Under the pieces are notes generated by a model that was not told where the DNA came from, made no database searches, and worked only from the letters and a program-made list of their open reading frames with translations. From contig NC_044596.1 in NCBI RefSeq assembly GCF_901933205.1, positions 3,350,001-3,414,000 on the forward strand: a stretch of 64,000 nt of DNA, in the 5' to 3' direction. A program made the position numbers and the translations under genes. How positions within the stretch are numbered: the first letter of the stretch is position 1; each line of letters starts with the position of its first letter. Shown in pieces: positions 63,498-64,000 of this stretch. Origin of the DNA: Camarhynchus parvulus (taxonomy: Eukaryota > Chordata > Aves > Passeriformes > Thraupidae).

Positions 63498-63735
63498 TTC
63501 ACAGAATCACGGAATGAACAGGTTGGAAGAGACCTTGAAGATCATGGAGTCCAACCCAGCCCCAACACCTCAGCTAAACCCTGGCACCCAGTGCCACATC
63601 CAGGCTTTGTTGAACACCCCCAGGGATGGTGACTCCAGCACCTCCCCAGGCAGCCATTCCAGAACTTTCTCACCCTTTCTGTGAAAAACTTTTCCCTGAT
63701 ACCCACCCTGTATTTCCCTTGGTGCAGCTTGAGGC
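63498..63735 (-). mobile_element. CR1 LINE 3' fragment after SLC26A9 exon 16
   Basis: Well-preserved reversed CR1 tail: CAGAATCACGGAATGAACAG, GAAGAGACCTTGAAGATCAT and CCCAGGGATGGTGACTCCAG. It starts about 60 bp after the exon 16 donor. The rest of the window to 64000 is intron without recognisable features. Confidence 0.9.
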
Positions 63736-64000
63736 TGTGTGCTCTGGTTGTGTCAGTTCCTGCAGACAGAGCCCAGCCCCAGCTGAGCACAGGCGCCTTT
63801 CAGGAGCTGTGCACAGCGATGGGGGCAGCCCTGAGTCTCCCTTTCTCCCTCAGTTGCTCTCCCACACGGCTTGTGCTCCAATTGTGTGGCTTTTCCACTT
63901 CTGCACCTCTGATTTTCTCCTTCAGCCCCAGCGCTGATAAAAATCTTTATGCATAAACACAAAGCTGGAGCAGCAGTGGTTTTAATCCTCTCTCTCCCAT

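Overview
This is vertebrate nuclear DNA from a bird, most likely a songbird (passerine). The evidence is: genes split into short exons with GT/AG borders, fragments of CR1 LINE 3' ends, and several solo LTRs of types I recognise from passerine genomes. The compact GC-rich layout with many minisatellites resembles an avian microchromosome. From memory, the gene order matches human 1q32.1 (SLC26A9, RAB7B, CTSE, RHEX, AVPR1B), which in chicken is chromosome 26. The species itself cannot be read from the window.

Five protein-coding genes can be reconstructed exon by exon. AVPR1B (+, 5758-8570) is the V1b/VT2-type vasotocin receptor, in two exons. RHEX (-, 13794-11345) is a small membrane adaptor for erythroid cytokine signalling, in five exons. 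CTSE (+, 18814-23228) is the aspartic protease cathepsin E, in nine exons. RAB7B (+, 27514-30078) is a late-endosome/Golgi Rab GTPase, in five coding exons plus a probable noncoding first exon. SLC26A9 (+, from 50803, running off the right edge) is an epithelial anion transporter/channel with 16 coding exons visible; its likely promoter and noncoding first exon lie near 44.5-44.7 kb. All five reconstructions keep reading frame across every junction, and every complete gene is near the length expected for its family except AVPR1B, which is longer. The genes are not an operon or pathway; they are a conserved neighbourhood of independently regulated genes.

Layout: 1-5.7 kb is noncoding with tandem repeats and a minus-strand LTR; 5.7-8.6 kb AVPR1B; 10.6-13.8 kb RHEX; 13.8-18.75 kb intergenic and fairly repeat-poor; 18.75-23.5 kb CTSE; 23.5-26.4 kb intergenic; 26.4-30.7 kb RAB7B; 30.7-44.5 kb intergenic and very repeat-rich (microsatellites, local duplications, four LTR candidates); 44.5-64 kb SLC26A9, with a 6 kb first intron.

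The striking property of the window is tandem repetition. Every gene carries at least one minisatellite or internal duplication in an intron, in its 3' region, or touching coding sequence. Three touch or copy exon sequence: the AVPR1B tail runs into a minisatellite; the RHEX stop codon lies at the edge of one; and CTSE exon 5's end with its splice donor is duplicated in intron 5. I found no undescribed multi-gene system; the most interesting items are these repeat-gene contacts and an intact avian RHEX.
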